DNA of 64,000 nt from positions 21,217,950 through 21,281,949 of the forward strand of contig NC_090177.1 of the NCBI RefSeq assembly GCF_024679245.1, read 5' to 3'. The translations under genes were made by a program, and so were the position numbers. Under the pieces are notes generated by a model, which was not told the origin of the DNA, ran no database searches, and was given only the letters and a program-made list of their open reading frames with translations. This document shows positions 1-12,400 of the stretch, one piece after another; position 1 is the stretch's first letter; the number at the start of each line of letters is the position of its first letter. This stretch comes from Pseudorasbora parva (lineage: Eukaryota > Chordata > Actinopteri > Cypriniformes > Gobionidae).

Positions 1-962
1 AGGGTGAAAAAAACCCTAAATATTGAGAATATTGCCTTTAAAGTTGTCCAAATGAAGTCCTTAGCAGTCCATATTACTACTAATAATACATTTTAGATAT
101 ATTTACAGTAGGACATTTACAAAATGTCTTAATGGAGTATGATATTTACTTAATATCCTTATGATTTTTGGCATAAAAGAAAAATCTTTTGAACCATAAA
201 ATGTATTGTTGGCTATTGCCACAAATATACCGTGCGACTTATGACGTGGTCCAGGGTCACATATGAGTGTGCACTTCTGTAGGACTTCACGATTATGACA
301 AAAATCATAATTGTTATGATTAATAAAGCTGTATACCATTCAAAAGTTTGAGGTCAGTAAGAATTTTTTTTAATTAATACCTTTATTCAGCAAGGATGCA
401 CTAAATTGATCAAAAGCGAACATTTACAAAAGAATTCTATTAAAAAAAGGCTTTTTTGCATCACAGTAATAAATTACATTTCAAAATATATTCAAATAGA
501 ATTATACTAAATTGTAATAATACATTTCTCAATATAATTACTGTATAATATTGTATACTTTTTTCACCATTATATAATATCAGTTTGTATATGATATTCT
601 AGTTCCTAGATATTGCAAGTACTCCTTCAAACTAAATTCATGAAATGTTTCACCCATTTTATCATCTACCAGCCACAAATGTAAAGTCTGTTAAGAAAAG
701 CACGTTTCCTCATCAATCTGCACGATTTGAAGCATCGTTCATGTCCGTAGCACAAATGTAGCAGGACGAAATATGAGCCAAAGTTGAATACTTTGGCTTA
801 GTGGTCTGTTCAAATCCAAAACTTAGCAATAACAACACTGATGTTTGTGTTTAAAATTCGTTTGAAGCCGTTTCAAAGTGTCTCACAACAGCAAGTATGA
901 GGAAAGTTTACAGAAAGTATGAGCAGTTAAGGAACAGTGTGTTTAGTGTCACTGACTCTTAC
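1..962 (-). other. rbms2: rbms2 intron downstream of exon 4 (partial)
   Basis: This is minus-strand intron that continues past the left edge. I looked for the next RBMS exon, which should encode the linker and the start of the second RRM, and did not find it. Positions about 331-560 carry a diverged copy of a very common teleost interspersed repeat starting ACCATTCAAAAGTTTG; related copies lie at 24.7, 40.4 and 44.5 kb. The rest is AT-rich with nothing recognisable. Confidence 0.6.
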
Positions 963-1054
963 CTTTGCCATCTGAGCCTGAACTCCACTGGCCTTAAGCG
1001 CTGTCACTGCTTTCTGTGCAGAGGCCGGGCTGTCGAAATCCACAAAGCCATATC
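963..1054 (-). CDS. rbms2: rbms2 coding exon 4 (second half of RRM1)
   Basis: This 92-nt internal exon encodes the second half of the first RNA-recognition motif. RBMS proteins bind single-stranded AU-rich RNA and DNA and affect mRNA stability and translation. The frame reads [13 protein letters not shown], then [17 protein letters not shown]. The RNP1 octamer K-G-Y-G-F-V-D-F straddles the upstream intron: its glycine codon is split, with G in exon 3 and GA here. The acceptor is TTCAG (AG at 1055-1056) and the donor GTAAG starts at 962. The phase is 1 at entry and 0 at exit. The residues AVTALKASG are closer to my recollection of human RBMS2 than of RBMS1 or RBMS3. The 3' splice site is unusual because its pyrimidine tract is a TG repeat (plus-strand CA, 1059-1103). 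The next exon lies outside the window. Confidence 0.95.
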
Positions 1055-1057
1055 CTG

Positions 1058-1058
<1 letters not shown>

Positions 1059-1094
<36 letters not shown>

Positions 1095-1103
1095 ACACAC
1101 ACA
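1059..1103. repeat. (CA)n microsatellite forming the exon 4 acceptor tract
   Basis: About 20 CA units with one CAT interruption abut rbms2 exon 4. Read on the gene's strand this is a (TG)n run ending TTCAG, so it serves as the polypyrimidine tract of the 3' splice site. Confidence 0.95.
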
Positions 1104-1230
1104 GAGGATCAGTGATCACTGCTTAAAGTTTAGTTGTTAAGCCAATGGCGTTCCTATCACTCCTCTACACCTTAGCTCACACTGGTAATCTAATCTGTGA
1201 GAAAAGAGCTATCAGACCAAGTTAACCATG

Positions 1231-1340
<110 letters not shown>

Positions 1341-1466
1341 TGTAATAGCATTGGTCCATTTGACAGATGTAGGGTTATGCAATATCAATCTCATTGCTGT
1401 TACATCAGCACACATTTGCTAGAGATAAAATAGATGAAGTATTTTCAAAGACCACTCACAAGTTAA

Positions 1467-1743
1467 AAGGGAACAGTTCACCCAAAAATGAAATTCGATT
1501 ATTCATTCTCATGACTTTTAAAACCTGTATGACATTCTTTCTTCTGTGGATCACAAAAGGATATTTAGAAGAATGCCCTGCTCTTTTCCGTACAATGAAA
1601 GCGAATGGTGGCCAAAGCTTTCAAGCAAGATTCTATATGAATATCAGCTTAATTTTCAGTCTGTTTCTCAGAAATGTCACTTCAGAAAACTTGGAATATA
1701 GGGAATAAGTAATATATTTCTCTTTTTGGGAAAAAATATCCCT
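1467..1743. mobile_element. TTAA-flanked MITE, AGGGATAGTTCAC family
   Basis: The left end reads TTAA then AAGGGAACAGTTCACCC, and the right end reads AAATATCCCT then TTAA (1744-1747). The interior matches the common cyprinid short DNA transposon, with the sequence AAATGAAATTC followed by CTTTCTTCTGTGGATC. It is non-autonomous and has no transposase. Its right TTAA ends 14 nt inside the intron from the exon 3 donor. Confidence 0.75.
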
Positions 1744-1761
1744 TTAAATATTACATCTTAC

Positions 1762-1820
1762 CTTTACACTTGTTGGTGGTCTTGTCAAGGATGGCCTTAG
1801 TGGACACTATTTTTCCATAG
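1762..1820 (-). CDS. rbms2: rbms2 coding exon 3 (middle of RRM1)
   Basis: This 59-nt exon reads, after a split proline codon, YGKIVSTKAILDKTTNKCK. That segment of RRM1 between RNP2 and RNP1 is nearly invariant in RBMS1 and RBMS2. The acceptor is TGCACAG (AG at 1821-1822) and the donor GTAAG starts at 1761. The exon enters after CC of a proline codon and leaves with the first G of the RNP1 glycine, so 1 + 57 + 1 nt fits exons 2 and 4 exactly. RBMS3 proteins usually have DKNTNQCK here, so TTNKCK argues against RBMS3. Confidence 0.95.
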
Positions 1821-2758
1821 CTGTGCATTACAAAACAAGAACAAAAAGTAACATTTGGTTTAGATGAACAGATTTTTAACATCTTGCTTTTAATAAATAC
1901 AATCAAACTTAGAAGACTTGCTGATGTGCGTCTGAAATTTTATAGGGTCAAACACAGTTTGGAAGAGCCAGTGTAATCTAAGCCGGAAACAGCCGAGCAG
2001 CAGGGGCACAAAAACCCATAAACGGCGGGCACCATCTCTGCCCAATTCACAATGCGCTGATCAATGGGCCCCCATATTCAGAAATAATTTGTTTGAAATC
2101 TTCATGAGGGTGCCAGTGTGGTGAAGCCCTGATCAAATGGTAGTGCTCTATGAATTGTGTTCATAGGCCAACTGCTTTGCATATCTTAGGAAAAGGCATT
2201 GCCGCAGCATGATACAGGTATATAGCTGTAGGATTGCGTACGCTTCTATGGATTACTGGCGGCATGCGGGTGTTTGAGGGACGGGAAGGGGGGTAGGATG
2301 TTCTCTCTCCAGGCATGTGCTTGCAGTGTAACCTGAGAGTTCTCCTCGTCTGCCCTGCACAGCTCTGGCTGGAATCCACAACAATCAACCAACAATGCCC
2401 TCTGCCAGGCTCCTCATGGGTCTTACTGCCAGTGCATGGCACCTCACACTGAGCTACATGATTGAACTAAATCTCTATAGTGTAATTGTAGTATAGATGG
2501 AAGCAATATGAGAACCTTCCAAACAGTTTGAGTTTTTTACTTAATCCTTCAAACCCTTTAACGGTTGTTCTTGTTCATGCTGGACATAGAATAAAAAAAA
2601 TGGCAGTTTTTTTGGAATGTCACAAGACATCTTCAAGCATCAAATAAAATGTGTCTGTCTAGCATATGTTTTCATTAAAATTAAGATATATAAAACAGCG
2701 CAGGCGCATGCAAGTGGAAACCCATTGCCCTGCAAATTTAAAATTAACAAACAAAATA
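1821..2758 (-). other. rbms2 intron 2, proximal unique stretch
   Basis: This is intron sequence. I see no exon, RNA gene or clear transposon end. A modestly GC-rich stretch at about 1970-2450 has a minus-strand frame without homology that I recognise. Confidence 0.5.
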
Positions 2759-2762
2759 TTAA

Positions 2763-3997
<1,235 letters not shown>

Positions 3998-4773
3998 TTA
4001 ACTTTGGTTTTGATGTTTTTGAGTCTAATATATTTATTTAAGGGTATCACTATTGATAATGCATCAAAAGTATGATTTACCAGCCTAAAACATGAAACAA
4101 AAACTGGTCAAATTAAATTGTAATATTATCCTCATTTACGTAACACATAAAATACTGCTTACAAAACATGGTATAATTTGATTGGACCCACTGCCATTGA
4201 CGTTAATAACAAAAATAAGGGAAGCCTTTTCTCCTCCTCTACAAAAGCCTATTTATTTTGCCATCCTAAATATGCATGACTGTATGGTTAGTTAGGCATT
4301 TAGTATTGTTTATCCCTGATGTCCCCTATGGGGTGAAATGACCGTTAGTCATGTGTGAGATGATCCAACCAAGAATCATGGTCAAGCAAACTATGGACTT
4401 AGTGTATCCTGACTAGTAACTTGTACTCATATTTGACCTTGTTGCAGCCTTGTTGAGGCAGTTAGCACTAAAAAATTAATTCAAGAAAAGGTTTCTGTTA
4501 CTGTTTTTACTTCTGTAATGCTTCAGTAACTCTAATTAATTTAAATGAAACACAGTGAATCATTCACTCCACTAATTCATTCAAAACACTGATTCATTCA
4601 GAAACAAAACAAGTGACAATATGTCACTCCACTGATTTGGTCAAAACAAAAATCGCTGAATCATTAAGGACCAATGTTTATTTAGTTTTTTTCTCCATTT
4701 GGAACTATTTTTGTTGGTAGATTAAAAATAGACAAATGAACTAGCAATATTGTCTAAAATGTAAGTTACTACT
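3998..4773 (-). other. rbms2 intron 2, no gene
   Basis: This is AT-rich intron. Positions about 4550-4660 hold loosely repeated ATTCATTCA-type words, as in several fish interspersed repeats. Nothing else is recognised. Confidence 0.5.
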
Positions 4774-5602
4774 TTAAAGGGTTAGTTCACTCAAAAATGT
4801 TAATTCTCTCATTAGCTACTCATCCTCATGTCGTTCGAAACCCTATGTTCATCTTCAGAACACAAATGAAGATATTTTTGTTGAAATCCGATGGCTCAGA
4901 AAGGCCTCCATTGACACCAATGTCATTTCCTCTCTCAAGACCCATAAAAGGCACTAAAGACATTGTTATAAAGTCCATCTAACTACAGTGGCTCTACAAT
5001 TTAAATAACGGCTTTATTCGACAAGTTCTTGTCTTCTGTCTGGACCTCTGATGTGAACTCAAAAAGCACCACGTAGAGCCCTTCATTTCACGGTTTGATG
5101 AGGCACTTTTCCAGGAAATGCACACTTTAGCACCATTTTGAGCGCTACGCCAAGACCTAAAGCACAATCAATGTAGAATTCAGCAGCTTAGATATGGCGC
5201 GTCTTCCTCTGCTTGTAAACAAAGTTCCTTGCTTCCAGGTCATATTCTCCCGCATGCGTCGTGGTGCTTTGTGAGTTCACGTCAGAGGCCCAGACGGAAG
5301 ACAAGAATCAAGTTGAATAAAGTCGTTATTTAGTTTGTTTTTGTTTTTTCAAACTATTTTTTTCTTCATAAAATTATTGTAGAACCACGAAGAGAGATGA
5401 TTGGACGTCTTTAGTGCCTTTTATGGGTCTTGAGAGAGGAAATGACATTGTGGCCAATTGAGGTCTTTCTGAGCCATCGGATTTCAACAAAAATATCTTC
5501 ATTTGTGTTCTGAAGATGAACGGAGGTCTTACGGGTGCCAAACGACATGAGGGTAAGTAATTAATGACAAAACTGTCATTTTTGTGTGAAATAACCCTTT
5601 AA
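4774..5602. mobile_element. Foldback DNA transposon, TTAA-flanked (about 825 bp)
   Basis: The ends are TTAA (4774-4777) then AGGGTTAGTTCACTC, and GAAATAACCCT then TTAA (5599-5602). The arms are long: about 260 bp at the left, including GAAGATATTTTTGTTGAAA and CTCTCAAGACCCATAAA, reappears inverted at the right between about 5290 and 5598. The RNA of either strand could fold into a long hairpin. It is non-autonomous. Confidence 0.85.
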
Positions 5603-5856
5603 CTTTTTGTATATTGAAGCAATGTCACTGATGCGATCATGCTTTTTTCTGAACCACTGATATTCAGAACAATGGCACTTTTGCACTTAAATTAGATATA
5701 TACACGTGGCTGTCTTTTGCTCGTGATATCCATAGCATTTCCTTCATAAAACAAGCTTTAGTGTTCTGAAACCATTCAGCTTGTGATATGCTCTTTCGCT
5801 TTCCATTTAGGTAACAGCTTCTTTGCTAAGAAACACCTGATATATTTGACTAACTC

Positions 5857-5860
<4 letters not shown>

Positions 5861-5903
<43 letters not shown>

Positions 5904-5989
5904 TCACTCTCTCACTCTCTCACTCTCTCTTTCTCTCTCACTCTCTCACTCTCTCACTCTCTCACTCTCTCTTTCTCTCTCTCTCTCTC
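5861..5989. repeat. (CT)n / (CTCTCACT)n microsatellite
   Basis: About 40 bp of pure CT is followed by a higher-order array of CTCTCACT units with CTTT variants. It gives Ser-Leu-rich frames that are not genes. Confidence 0.95.
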
Positions 5990-7545
5990 CCCACCCCCAT
6001 CACCAACAACTTTTCGTCTCCTCTCCCTCCCAGCTGTTGCCCTTGTTTGTCTTTCCCTTTCCCCCTGGGCTCAGAGTTTCCTGTAGGGCTGGGCAGCCTC
6101 ATCTCAGCCGTTTCTTAGAATCTCCAACACTACTTCTCAAATCTGTGCACTTTCTTTGTATACCAACTTAAATATACAAGCCCTTTGTTCTAAAAATGGG
6201 ATATATAGTTCAATAAAGCTCAAAAAGATACATATTTGTATTGCCAAACATAAATCACATCAAATTGGGTATCAAAGATAATGAGGTTTTTTTTTAACTT
6301 TTGCTTTGGCAGCATGATACAAAAATAAAAAAAACAAGATAATTTTTTTAATATACAATAAACTAAAACATTTAGAGTTCTATAATTATTTTAATATTTT
6401 GAATGACTCACATTTTTACATTTTCAGTTTAGGGTTTAGTAATTGATGTGCTTTTGTCATTTGTAATATATATTTTATACATTTATATTTAGTTTTAATT
6501 TATATAATTTTAAACTTAGTTAGTTGCCAAGTGAACATTTATAAATGTTTAAGTTGTTATTTTTTAGTCAATATTTACATTCATTTTAGTCAAAATTTTA
6601 TTGTAGCTTTGTCAATTATTTAATAAATCATTTAAAATAGTTTTAGTTAACAATTACAACACTGCATTGCTGTTTACCAGCAGATTTACAAATACAAATA
6701 TCACAAAAAACAAGTAAAAACAAACCATTTTAAATGTACTTAGTGATTAAAACTAACAAAAGTGACAAAATTGAGTAGTCAGAAAGTACCGTGTTGTTAA
6801 TGTTAAAAGGACGATCTCATAATTCATATATATTTTTGTGTATATTTTGAAACATCTAGGTGGGAGAAGCAAAAGCAATGATCTCTCTTCAAACCTTTCC
6901 TTACTTTTATCAACCCTAAAAGGAAGTGAGGCGCAGGCAGGGAAAGAGGCGAGGAGAGGGAACCGTCATGCCTAGCTGTTGGAAACACTGCAGTCGGTCA
7001 ACAGAAAAAGAGCTTTGTTTGAAACCCAAACCTCTGTTGAGTTTGTGTCATTACATTCCATCAAAACGTCCTCTAACATGAAAGCACGGCTCTAATGTAA
7101 AAAAGTGACATTCATTTCAAAAGATGAATTCCCCATCTACCAACAAAACACATACCAGGATGAAAAACGAGCACCCCTCAGGCATTGCACCAAAATGTTA
7201 TAAAAATATCAAAAACATTTCATGAATAGAAAATGTGGGATTTACACACCATCTACTAAATCAAGATGCTGCATAAGCCCATCCAAAAACACTTTAAGTA
7301 ATTCGCATTAATTTCAACATGATCTGCCAGCAGTGCATTTCTAACCTTCTCATGAAGGGTCAAATTAGGACGCTCGAACTCTGAGTTTTTCTTTCCCACA
7401 AACCCATGTTTTTCAATGCATATTCTGCTCTTATTATACACCCTGAGCTCCTCTTAAACTGCTGATTATGAACCTTACTTGCCTTCACCATACCTAATCA
7501 TGAATTCTTTTCCACATGAAATAAGGATCGCTAAAGGACACTCAC
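5990..7545 (-). other. rbms2 intron 2, distal part with AT-rich repeat
   Basis: Positions about 6270-6666 are an AT-rich, TTTTAGTTTTA-like interspersed repeat. It shares words such as TTTAAGTTGTT and TAGTTGCYAAG with the copy at 36.95-37.37 kb. The flank just outside exon 2 (6880-7540) looks unique, and no gene is seen. Confidence 0.5.
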
Positions 7546-7712
7546 GGTTGACAGAGTTTGACCAGGTCCTGGTCTGTGGTTCCTGGATGGAGACCACGGA
7601 TGTACAGGTTGGTTTTGCTCAGCTGGTCCCCAGCACTGCTGCTTCCATTACTGTTGGTGGTGGTGTTGGGACTGGGTGGTGCCATCTGCTGGGTGGAGGA
7701 CGCATAAGCCTG
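7546..7712 (-). CDS. rbms2: rbms2 coding exon 2 (linker and RNP2 of RRM1)
   Basis: This 167-nt exon encodes a low-complexity leader and the start of RRM1. It reads [16 protein letters not shown], a Thr/Asn/Ser stretch, then [13 protein letters not shown] and [21 protein letters not shown] is RNP2 with its aromatic RNA-contact residue. RGLHPGTT matches human RBMS2 (RGLQPGTT) better than RBMS1. The donor is GTGAGTG from 7545, and the last codon, CC, is completed by exon 3. The acceptor is a tandem TTTTCACAGCAG, so splicing at 7713 or 7710 would include or drop the first glutamine. Entry is in phase 0 from exon 1. Asn/Ser composition in the linker is variable among fish and is not diagnostic. 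Confidence 0.95.
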
Positions 7713-8033
7713 CTGTGAAAACAGAGATAAGATGCAATACAATGCTATTAGATGAAAATTCCAGAGTGTGTACAAATTTCCCCTGTGACTTTTACAGATG
7801 TAGTGAATCATTTTCATATTCTTCTAACCCTTATTGACGCATGCAAAGCTAAATACTGCAATATCAACATTTCTTTATAGGCTAACAGGAATATTTTCCC
7901 ACATACTTGACCTTTAAAGAATTAGTTCACTCAGAAATTAAAATTCTGTTATTATTGCTCACAAGGGTGTCACAGTCATTCCAAACCCATTTGATAATTT
8001 TTTTCCCCATGCAACACAAAAGGAAAGATTTAA
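7713..8033 (-). other. rbms2 intron 1 next to exon 2, with truncated MITE
   Basis: The stretch 7914-8029 starts TTAA then AGAATTAGTTCACTC. It is a left-end fragment of the AGGGATAGTTCAC family that stops at the TTAA of the next element. Confidence 0.55.
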
Positions 8034-9220
8034 AGGGGTTATGAATTGAGAAATCAACTTTCCCTTGAACTTTTGACATATAAAAGGTCATGATAATATA
8101 AGATTATCCTCTAAGTTTCAGAGCTAAAAAAACATCCTTTTAAGTCAAAGAAAAGCTTTGATAGACACCAGGCCCAGAAAACGATTGTGTTTGCATCTTG
8201 ACGTTATCAACTGACAAAACACCACCTCTACAGAATAATAAGCGCGTGTAATTCAGTAGCCCCGTCCACCGACTCATCGGATCATGCTAGCCAGCAGCAA
8301 TAAACATGCTGAAGAAGATAGCAAGATATTGCGCTATTCCTGGTTGTGGAAGAACACAGTCGCTGCATAAGCTTCTTTCGGATCCTAATATTAGGAATGT
8401 GTGGTTGAATGTGAGCTGACGAAGGGAAGACATGTACGTGTGTTCACTTCATTTCACTGCAGGATCGTTTGTAAACAAATCTCACAATGCTATTCTTTTA
8501 TATATCGAATCCGAAAGGAGGAATGGTGCAGCACACTTAGGTGAGTAAAACATGTTTTTGCTTATGTGTACGTATCTAACAGAACACACCTTTAGCATGC
8601 TGGAGTCAGACACGCATGGGCCAGGGCTCGCAAAGCCCAACATCCCAGCTATGGCTGTGTGTTTTCCAGACGGGCTACCAAAACGGAAGCCTGTTGGCAG
8701 GCCTATGATTCTCGTAATATTCCTTTCTTGTTCTGCTATTCTCTCTCTCGACATTTGAAGGGCGTGCTTGCGCACGTGTATGTGTGTGCAAACAGTTCAC
8801 GCTTATATTGAACGATTGTGCGGGCTATGTAATACAAAAATAATAGTCCAATCAATCGCGGGTGGATAAGAAATAAATCATTGTGTTTGTTTGATAAAGA
8901 CGTACTTGAATCATTTCGGTCGCCGCTTTCAAAACAATCCCTCATGTGAACTAAACTGACAGGGGCATAGATGTGACAGGGGAGCTGAAGCTCATTAAAT
9001 ATGCAAATCTTATCCAATCCTAGCCGTGGCCGTTTACTTCCAAGTCTCCAGTGAGGCACATCCATCAAAACCCAGCGTTCAGGAGAGAGCTTTAAAACCA
9101 GTCTAGAAAATAGCCTATTACTTATTATTTATGATGGTTTTGAATGTAAAAACCACACTAATGTCATTAGTTGACTCCGACAATAGTATAAAAAATGTAA
9201 AAAGCCAGTTCGTGACACCT
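8034..9220 (-). mobile_element. TTAA-flanked element, copy B (1.19 kb)
   Basis: TTAA at 8030-8033 and at 9221-9224 bracket the element. Its ends, AGGGGTTATGAA and TTCGTGACACCT, are imperfect inverted repeats. It is the inverted relative of copy A at 2763-3997; blocks such as GAGGCACATCCATCAAAAC and GGGTTTTGATGGATGTGC correspond on opposite strands. Its right TTAA is shared with the next MITE. No transposase frame is visible. Confidence 0.75.
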
Positions 9221-9224
9221 TTAA

Positions 9225-9493
9225 AGGGATAGTTCACCCAAAATTTTAAAATTAGCCCATGATTTACTCACAATCAAGTCATCTTAGGTTCTTTCAGACG
9301 AATACAATCAGAGTTATATTAAAAAATGTCCTGGCTCTTCTAAGCATTATAATGGCAGTGAACGGCTATTTCTGTTTTGAAATCAACCTTATCTATCCAT
9401 CTTAAAAGTAATCCACATGGCTTCTAGGTGTTAATAAACGCCATCTGAAGGGAAGTGTTGCATTTGTGTGAGAAAAATAATCATATTTAAAAA
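9225..9493 (+). mobile_element. MITE left arm (AGGGATAGTTCAC), split
   Basis: It starts TTAA then AGGGATAGTTCACCC and runs through TTTCAGACGAATACAATC and GAACGGCTATTTCTG. The same arm occurs in the foldback element at 58726-59577. The arm breaks off at about 9493, where another repeat family begins. The candidate right arm is at 15240-15598. Confidence 0.7.
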
Positions 9494-12400
9494 TATAGCT
9501 GCAAGCAGCAATTGTCGGGGCCAAGCGCAAAGTAGAAGACAAGACATGCCAGCATGGCTGGAAGTGTCAAACCAACTGCAACAATGAGCCATTAAAGAAT
9601 TATTAATTTGATTTTAGGCAAAAAAGCAGTACAATTTTAAATACAGTCAATAATAATGATTTAATGGTTTATCATTTTCGACCAATAGGTGGCACTGTTA
9701 CTAAACTGATGTGGTGTAGTCAGATTGAGGAGACAATGACACATGCAAAGTTTGGTGTCAATATGTCAAAGCATTGCAGAGATACGGCCTCAAGAGTAGT
9801 TTTTGCATCAGAGCTCAACTGCGTTGCTGTGGTATATGACAACTGTTTTGTCTATCAACACGAAATCCATAATTATTTGTTCACATGGTCTGAAGACGAG
9901 ACGATTTAATTTTGGTGAAAATTGGACAAACGGTCTAGGACGAGTTTGAAAAAGTAGGTTTTTAACCAATAACAAGATAGAGGGCAGAGAGGTTTGCCAA
10001 ATATGGGAAAAATTGGTATCTATGTTCTCGGCATGAGCCATAGAATGATTTATAACCAGTCTCATTGCAATAGGCTAATTTAATAAAAAGTTATTAGCAT
10101 TTTTGTACACTTTATTACAACTTTTGACCACAAGGTGGCGTTGCCCGAAAACTTTTTGAGTACCTTCAGGACATAGAGCGGAAGACACATACTGAGTTTT
10201 GTAATTATACACTAATGCATTCGTAAAGTATAGCATATGCATTTTATACCCTAATACTGCATTGAAGTCAATGGGAATTTCATGTTTTGTTCTATTATAG
10301 CGCCACCAAGAGGCAGAATCCTACCATTTTTTATATGTCCTCAGAGTGAGCCCATACATATGTGTGTCGAGTTTGGTGAAAATATCTCATTTTGTTTTGG
10401 AGTTATAAACAGTTGTATGAAAAAACACGTAAAAAATGACTGACACCTGACTTTGATTGGATTTTACTTCCCCTTACTATCAATATTTTGACATTTGGGA
10501 ATTAGTGTATAGCTATCGACCTATGTTTCCGAACTTCCGGCGCTGGTTTCGTCTCGATCGGAATGAAAATATAGAATTAACTACTATTAGATATTACATA
10601 TTTTAAGAAGTAAAATGAGTTTTAAAAGGAAGGGACATTTAATGGGATTTGTATGTTTCATTTTATTGTTGTGGATTTAATTAGGGCCCGAGCACTGATG
10701 GTGGTCTACATGTCAATATTTAGTCAGTTATATTGTCACCTGTGGGCAAGAGTAAATTGTGATTAACTACTAATTAAGATTGAACAAAAACAACATCATA
10801 TTTGGTCAGTCTAATAGTTAATAGACTTAATGATGTTAAATTTCAAAGATCTTGAGTTTTGTTGAACGTGTCCGTGGTATCCTGACAAAGTCTGATGTTT
10901 CGGCAAAATTTTAGTTATTCATAGTGCCACTAGCTGGTCAAGTCGCCTTTATTTATATAGCACTTTTAACAAGTCCAGTTTCAAAGCAGCTTCACAGTTT
11001 TAACAGGAAAATAATGCAACAGATTATGTACAACTGCTCTGTTGAAAATGGTGATGTTATCCAGCTAATTTCAATTATCATGTAGTGTCAATGCGGGCAG
11101 ATCAGTAATATAGTTGAAATTTAGGTGTCCCCAACTGAGCAAGCCAAGCCAAAGGCAACGGTGGCAAGGAACCAAATATCCTTTAGGGCCAGGATGAAGA
11201 TAAAAAAATCTTGGGAGAAACCAGGCTAAGTCGGGATGCCAGTTCTCCTCTGGCCGACGAACAAACAGTGTATGATTATTATTTTGCGTATAACAGTGTA
11301 TGATTATTTTTTACCTTTTAAACTGGCAACATTACAGTTCAGAAGTCATATTAGATAAATAGATATTCGTAAGATCATTTGATAGATTGGAGTTGTCGTG
11401 CCGGAGACAGGTTTATAAGGATGTCTTTTCGAGTCTGCATTTACAGGGCAGAGTTTAATTGACACACTCTCTTCAGACATTTCAGGGATGCATTGGTCAT
11501 GTCCTGGCACAGGTCCACCCTCTGATCAGAATACAGCCCAGTAGCAGGAAGTGTGGCAAATACAAATGATTGATATAGTCCTCCTATTTTTATATACTTA
11601 AATGCATATTGCCCACCGTGCTCTGTGTTCCTACAACCACAAGGTAGTGGTGGCACAGTTGCGAGGACCCTTTTATTCCTCTTGTAGCTTCAATGTAGTT
11701 TTGTATTTTTTACTTTTTGGGACCTCAGGAAGAGTAGTCACTGCCTAGGTATTGGCTAATGGGGATCCAAATAAACAAATAAACTTAGATCATAGATGGG
11801 AAAGAGCATTCATGGGTAAATTAACTAAGGAAAAATATAATATCATAGCTTTTTTAGGTGTCCTCAAAGGGGTCCATAAATATATGTCAAATTTGTTGTA
11901 AATATCTAATTTTCTTTTAAAGTTATAGCAAAATATATTTATGAGAGCATGGGCTGCATTGATTGGATTTTTTTTTCTTCCAAAATTTTGGCTTTGTTTT
12001 GGTCATTATTGTTTAGCTATTGACCTATGTAAGTATTCAGAATTTCCTATTGTGGTTTTGTTTTAATTGGACTAACTGTTTCCTACATTCGCAAAGGTTT
12101 TTTAGGTGCTAAAGTACACCTTTTTACAAACCATAAGGTGAAACCAGGAATGTTTGGTATTATTGGACTCGGCAAGGATTCAGGAGTCTAATGAGGTGAA
12201 TACTATGAAAAACACTGGCTTGAAAATTCTCAGGCTCCTTCAGGGCATTGCGCCAATGAAGTATGCTTTGTTTGTGATACGCCATTGTCCTCATCGACTA
12301 TCATGGCACCAAGGATAAAGACAATGAATGCCCATTTTCATCTGACTAATGTTTGGGTGCGTATATTGCCAGTTTCATGAGTTTTTCCCCTGTTATAGCG

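Noticed and set aside
1..962. rbms2 exon 5 (start of RRM2)
   Set aside because: No minus-strand match to the expected DPTNLYISNLP-type sequence was found here.
5783..6118. Ser-Leu-rich 111-codon frame
   Set aside because: It is the CT-rich microsatellite read as protein; it has no domain and no splice context.
9664..10065. Short frames in the repeat mosaic as transposase remnants
   Set aside because: They are under 90 codons with no recognisable catalytic or DNA-binding motif.
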